Source: CANMXU01 sp052030545 (lineage in GTDB: Bacteria > Pseudomonadota > Gammaproteobacteria > Enterobacterales > Alteromonadaceae). Taken from it: a stretch of 64,000 bases of DNA. Where the stretch lies: positions 1 to 64,000 of the forward strand of contig NZ_JBPDIH010000008.1 in NCBI RefSeq assembly GCF_052030545.1, given 5' to 3'. The notes under the pieces are model-generated. The model made no database searches, was not told the DNA's origin, and saw nothing but the letters and a program-made list of their open reading frames with translations. The position numbers and the translations under genes are program-made. Below are positions 60,607-64,000 of the stretch, one piece after another. Positions within the stretch are counted from its first letter, which is position 1. Each line of letters begins with the position of its first letter.

Positions 60607-62256
60607 TCAACTCATGTGCTGTTGTTGTCGTTTTAACGCACGGTTTTTAGTGGTAGTTTCGCTGTGCTGAGCCGCATAAAGGTTAAGACTGTTGAACAAG
60701 CTTTTTAGCTTAGCGGCGTTGTAGTCAAGCTCGAGCTTTTCAATCACTATGTTATGTTTTTCTGGCCATAAGGCTTCAACAGATTGTGACAGAAGTTCGA
60801 ATAATTTTTTCAAACTAATTTTATGAATTTGCCCGGTTTTGTTAAATATCCACTCGCTTATTGCCATAAAGTCATCGAACGGTTCATCAGATAAAATATG
60901 CACTAAAGCATGCTTAAATCGCCCTGAATTCCCTATCATATCCCAATAGCGTGCAAAGCGATTAATCCGCTGCATGGTGGCAAAGCTTACTCGGTCGGTA
61001 CTTAAAATATTAAATGGCGGCAGTGGATTAAAACGCAGATCAAAAGCTTCGGTGTGTCTTATTATTGGGCTGCCTTTTAAACGCTTTAATATGCCCATTT
61101 GAATTTCATGAGGGCGACAATGATAAAGCTGATTAAAACTCTCTTTAAAGGTGTCAAACGTTTCCCCCGGTAAACCAAAAATAAGATCGGCATGAATATG
61201 CGCCGAGGTATGCTCTCTTAACCATAAGAGATTTTCTTTTGATTTGGCATTGTTTTGCTTACGACTAATATTGGCTTGAACCTCAGTATTGAAGGTTTGT
61301 ATGCCTATTTCAAACTGTAAACTGCCCTCTGGAAACTGCGTTAACAAGGCTTTAAGTTTTCTCGGCAAGTGATCTGGTACCACTTCAAAATGCAGATACA
61401 GATCATCGGTCATTTTGTCTAAGAAAAACTGCATTATTTGCATGGTGGTATTAATGTTTAAATTAAAAGTTCTGTCGATAAATTTAAAGTTTCTAGCGCC
61501 CCGTTGATAAAGAATATCCATTTGCTCAAGAAAACCCGTTAATTCAAATGGCAAAGACGATTTGTCTAAAGAGGATAAACAAAATTCACACTTAAACGGA
61601 CAACCACGGGAAGCTTCAACATATAACAGGCGATGCTTTAGATCTTCATCGGTATAATATTGATAAGGTAAGGCGATATCTTCTAATGCGACAGGTTGTG
61701 AAGTTAATACTTTTTTATCTGGCGCGGTACCATTGATGATATTTTTACACAGTTGATAAAAACTTAAATCGGCTGGCCCGGTTAATACATAATCGGCACA
61801 TTGAACAATCGCTTGCTCTTGAGTTTCATAACTTACTTCAGGGCCGCCCAAGACAACCTTAATTTCAGGAGCGATCACTTTTAATAAATTAACCACATCG
61901 GTTGTTTCAACAATGTTCCAAATGTAAACGCCAAAGCCAACAATATCAGGTTTAGCATCGAGTATTTGTTCAACGATATCAATCGCACGCGTTTGAATAA
62001 TAAATTCTTTTATTTCACTAAATTGCTGTAATTCTTTTAAATTTGCGTACAAATAACGCAGCCCAAAACTGGTGTGAAAAAACCTTGCGTTTAGCGTAGC
62101 CAGTACAATTTTTGGTGAGGTTTTATCTATGATATGCGTAGGCTCTGAATGCTGTTTTATCGGCGTAATGGTTTTTGAAGATGCATTAGCAGCATTACCT
62201 ACAACTAATGGTATTGGCGAAGCGGCTATTTCGGGGGTGTTTTTTTGCTCGGTCAT
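60607..62256 (-). CDS. B12-binding-domain radical SAM protein (DUF4080-type)
   Basis: A 549-residue protein. Residues about 45-190 resemble a B12-binding domain (KIVLATLNARFFHTSFGLRY, PDIVGFGVYIWN, VVLGGPEVSYE). The radical SAM core follows with the cluster motif C-x3-C-x2-C in ASRGCPFKCEFCLSS and ADLIFGLPGET. The C-terminal region is like DUF4080. Relatives are cobalamin-dependent or cobalamin-family methylases or Mg-protoporphyrin-cyclase-like enzymes; the reaction here is unknown. The gene stands alone. Confidence 0.85.
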   Translation of the reverse strand: MTEQKNTPEIAASPIPLVVGNAANASSKTITPIKQHSEPTHIIDKTSPKIVLATLNARFFHTSFGLRYLYANLKELQQFSEIKEFIIQTRAIDIVEQILDAKPDIVGFGVYIWNIVETTDVVNLLKVIAPEIKVVLGGPEVSYETQEQAIVQCADYVLTGPADLSFYQLCKNIINGTAPDKKVLTSQPVALEDIALPYQYYTDEDLKHRLLYVEASRGCPFKCEFCLSSLDKSSLPFELTGFLEQMDILYQRGARNFKFIDRTFNLNINTTMQIMQFFLDKMTDDLYLHFEVVPDHLPRKLKALLTQFPEGSLQFEIGIQTFNTEVQANISRKQNNAKSKENLLWLREHTSAHIHADLIFGLPGETFDTFKESFNQLYHCRPHEIQMGILKRLKGSPIIRHTEAFDLRFNPLPPFNILSTDRVSFATMQRINRFARYWDMIGNSGRFKHALVHILSDEPFDDFMAISEWIFNKTGQIHKISLKKLFELLSQSVEALWPEKHNIVIEKLELDYNAAKLKSLFNSLNLYAAQHSETTTKNRALKRQQQHMS

Positions 62257-62400
62257 ACTAAGTTTAACTTCCTGTGATCACGTACCGCTAATGCTAGAGC
62301 ATCCGATTATACGGGCATTGCTTGAGTTATTCAGAAATTATTAAGAAATAGTCAGAAGTTTTTAAGCTTAAATCAAACAGATATGTAAGCTTTAAAGTGG

Positions 62401-62429
62401 TGATAGTGATAGTGATAGTGATAGTGATA
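62401..62429. repeat. Hexanucleotide tandem repeat (TGATAG)4.8
   Basis: Four full copies and one partial copy of TGATAG occur in tandem. The number of units may vary between strains by slippage. No link to a gene is evident. Confidence 0.85.
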
Positions 62430-62438
62430 AAAATTTGA

Positions 62439-62476
62439 AGCTAAAACCGCTACAGGTACAAATAACGGTTTTAGCT
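62439..62476 (-). terminator. Hairpin, possible former terminator of the SEC-C gene
   Basis: AGCTAAAACCG (62439-62449) and CGGTTTTAGCT (62466-62476) make an 11-bp perfect stem with a 16-nt loop. On the minus strand TTTTT follows a few bases later. It may be the terminator of the DUF1186/SEC-C gene, now separated from its stop codon by the MITE-like insertion. Confidence 0.4.
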
Positions 62477-62504
62477 TATGGAATGCGTTCCAGTTAATAA
62501 GTTA

Positions 62505-62766
62505 TACCAATTCCATTAAGTTATTTCCCACTCAGCGAGAATTAAAAGGCATAGAGACAAGGCATTGATTGAAGAGAATGGTTATTCCCTTGTCAAAATC
62601 AATAACGATGTATATAAGCCTTTTAAACTCGCCCTTAGGAGCTTGTCATAAAAGCAATAACTGCACAAATTTGTTAGATATAGAATCACTATACCTGCAC
62701 AAATTTTATTTATTATAGCTTCTCTGACATAGCTCTGAGGTGGGAATAAATTTAATGGAATTGGTA
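62505..62766. mobile_element. MITE-like element flanked by TTA target duplication
   Basis: Inverted ends start TACCAATTCCATTAA on both sides (62505-62519 and 62752-62766), with imperfect similarity continuing for about 31 bases (TTATTTCCCACTCAG against TTTATTCCCACCTCAG). TTA flanks both ends (62502-62504 and 62767-62769), consistent with a 3-bp target duplication. The 262-bp interior has no ORF of transposase size. A transposase elsewhere must mobilise it. Confidence 0.8.
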
Positions 62767-63750
62767 TTATTGTAAGCAACACTTTTTATATTTTTTACCG
62801 CTGCCACACGGGCAAGGATCATTACGACCGGCGCTAGGCAAGGAACTCACCGGTACGCTGTTTTCTATAATCGTATTCTCATCGTACAAAATATTTTCAA
62901 ATAATCCGCCTTTGCCAGTTAATGCATCAAAGTCGTCAATATTTTCATTTTCAAAACTATCAATACCTTCGAAATTTTCTTCAGCCTCGTCTGCGGCAAT
63001 CCAAGTCTTTAAACTATCAACTAGATTAAAGTTTGTTTCGATTAAGCCAGACTCAATAAATCGAGAACCGTTCACCCTATCCCATGCTTGTACTTCACTT
63101 TGGGCAAAACGCTCTTCATCAAATACATTTTTATCGTCGACATCATTACTGCATAAACTAATAAATTGGCTTTTAAATTCATCAAGTTGATAAGCAATAC
63201 AATTATCAGCTAATACACTGATTAAAAAGCTGTTGTTCGCACTTGGCATTGCTAAAAAGACAGTTAACCAACGAGTAACGTGCTGAACTAATTCATTTCT
63301 TTCAAGGCTACCCGCTTCATACTGTGCAAATATTGCTTCCATAGCAGAACCTTTGCAATACATGGCTTGATGCCCATCAACAATGAAGTTAGACAAGGCT
63401 TGAGTATTATTATCCGCCAAATTATAAAACACAGTCGGTATTTGCTCGGTAAGTGCATCACCAAATATGGTATCTAAAGGCGTTAAGGGAGAATCGTTGC
63501 GCGAAAAGAACTGCAAACACTTTGCTAGCGCAGGCGTATATTTTAATTCTGCCAACAATAAGGTACCAAAAAATGCAATCGCCTCTTGTTCATGAGTTAA
63601 CGAGGTATCGTCTACAATAAATTGATCCATCAAACTTTCTAACGCCGGATAAAACTCAGACCAATTAAGCTTCGCCGCCTCGATGCCTTCGATGGTTAAT
63701 TCGTTGTCGCTGGTATTACTTATTGCCAATAAAATTTGTTCTACGTTCAT
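62767..63750 (-). CDS. DUF1186 and SEC-C domain protein
   Basis: A 327-residue protein. Residues about 40-210 resemble DUF1186 (VDGHQAMYCKGSAMEAIFAQ, EAGSLERNELVQHVTRW). An acidic linker leads to a C-terminal zinc-binding SEC-C motif, GRNDPCPCGSGKKYKKCC, as at the end of SecA. Such proteins are suspected to contact ribosomes or SecB, but this one is uncharacterised. The stop codon TAA coincides with the target duplication of the adjacent MITE-like element. Confidence 0.85.
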   Translation of the reverse strand: MNVEQILLAISNTSDNELTIEGIEAAKLNWSEFYPALESLMDQFIVDDTSLTHEQEAIAFFGTLLLAELKYTPALAKCLQFFSRNDSPLTPLDTIFGDALTEQIPTVFYNLADNNTQALSNFIVDGHQAMYCKGSAMEAIFAQYEAGSLERNELVQHVTRWLTVFLAMPSANNSFLISVLADNCIAYQLDEFKSQFISLCSNDVDDKNVFDEERFAQSEVQAWDRVNGSRFIESGLIETNFNLVDSLKTWIAADEAEENFEGIDSFENENIDDFDALTGKGGLFENILYDENTIIENSVPVSSLPSAGRNDPCPCGSGKKYKKCCLQ

Positions 63751-63900
63751 GTAAACTTCCGCGGTAAATTATCAAATTGAGCGCCTATGCACCGTATTGT
63801 ATATTAACACTTATTAAATAAATGAAGTATGTGTTAATTATGCCAAAGCCCTTTCATTCTGTTAGAATAGCCGCCTTTTGATAAAGCCCCTTGAGACAAG

Positions 63901-64000
63901 ATGTCAGAATTTAAAGCATTTTCACTTTTACCCTCAATTATTGACCGCGTTAGTCTTAAAGGCTATACCCAGCCAACGCCTATTCAACAAGCCTGTATTC
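63901..64000 (+). CDS. DEAD-box RNA helicase, 5' end only
   Basis: The first 33 codons of a gene that runs off the window. The segment FKAFSLLPSIIDRVSLKGYT followed by PTPIQQACI is the Q-motif of DEAD-box ATP-dependent RNA helicases. The ATG lies at 63901, the first codon of the conserved N-terminus. The subfamily (for example RhlE or SrmB) cannot be fixed from this fragment. Confidence 0.85.
   Translation, partial: MSEFKAFSLLPSIIDRVSLKGYTQPTPIQQACI

Larger units (their letters stand above)
62257..62766. other. Intergenic region with simple repeat, hairpin and MITE-like element
   Basis: These 510 bases contain, in order, a TGATAG tandem repeat (62401-62429), an 11-bp hairpin (62439-62476), a small palindrome (62479-62492) and a 262-bp MITE-like element (62505-62766). 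No gene is present. Confidence 0.7.

Overview
The window is a chromosomal segment of an AT-rich marine gammaproteobacterium, most likely Alteromonadales in or near Colwelliaceae (Colwellia/Thalassotalea-like). The basis is inference from gene content, not a database match: a GH86-type agarase, TonB-dependent receptors, a NIT-domain chemoreceptor, several c-di-GMP proteins, multihaem cytochromes, enteric-like bio, deo and aroG genes, and short MITE-like repeats. No rRNA, tRNA, CRISPR, prophage or transposase gene was seen.

Layout. 0.2-2.4 kb: a solitary lipoprotein agarase with a palindromic upstream site. 2.8-5.9 kb: a universal stress protein, YajD, and an abutting LytS/LytTR two-component pair. 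6.0-10.4 kb: a thiamine salvage operon (TonB receptor, thiamine-binding domain protein, PnuC-family transporter, aminoglycoside-phosphotransferase-fold kinase) preceded by a clear TPP riboswitch. 10.4-17.8 kb: hinT, a membrane EAL protein with a degenerate GGDEF domain, an NTF2-like protein, a small hydrolase, a LysE exporter, a secreted protein with a phospholipase A2 motif, and a NIT chemoreceptor. 18.1-18.7 kb: a HicB antitoxin with no HicA, preceded by four 18-bp boxes at an exact 33-bp period. 18.8-24.0 kb: the biotin locus bioBFCD/bioA with a BirA-type operator touching the chosen bioA start codon. 24.0-29.4 kb: a small membrane protein, asnS, pfkA, an orphan periplasmic binding protein and aroG. 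29.6-44.4 kb: a nucleoside/nucleotide salvage island (add, deoD, a TonB receptor, deoB, udk, nupC, deoC, deoA, cdd, a lipoprotein alkaline phosphatase, and a purine-type phosphoribosyltransferase), with a glutaredoxin and an EAL-HDOD protein in between and one MITE-like element. 44.4-54.2 kb: envelope genes (M28 peptidase, TPR lipoprotein, two multihaem cytochromes, an FGGY kinase, a DUF1800/DUF1501 pair). 54.4-60.5 kb: a GntR regulator with two winged helices, an HD-GYP protein with a 25-codon leader ORF coupled to it, a MATE pump and an AraC regulator. 60.6-64.0 kb: a B12-binding radical SAM protein, a second MITE-like element whose 3-bp target duplication coincides with the stop codon of a DUF1186/SEC-C gene, and the start of a DEAD-box helicase.

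How genes work together. The thiamine operon appears to be a complete uptake-and-trapping route (outer-membrane receptor, inner-membrane facilitator, phosphorylating kinase) controlled by its end product. The nucleoside island could take extracellular nucleotides through dephosphorylation, outer-membrane import, NupC uptake, deamination, phosphorolysis and the deoxyribose-phosphate pathway. The most unusual signals are the 33-bp array before the orphan hicB gene, the two MITE-like elements (one exactly at a stop codon), the leader peptide overlapping the HD-GYP gene, and the two long palindromes upstream of the agarase and the double-winged-helix GntR regulator.
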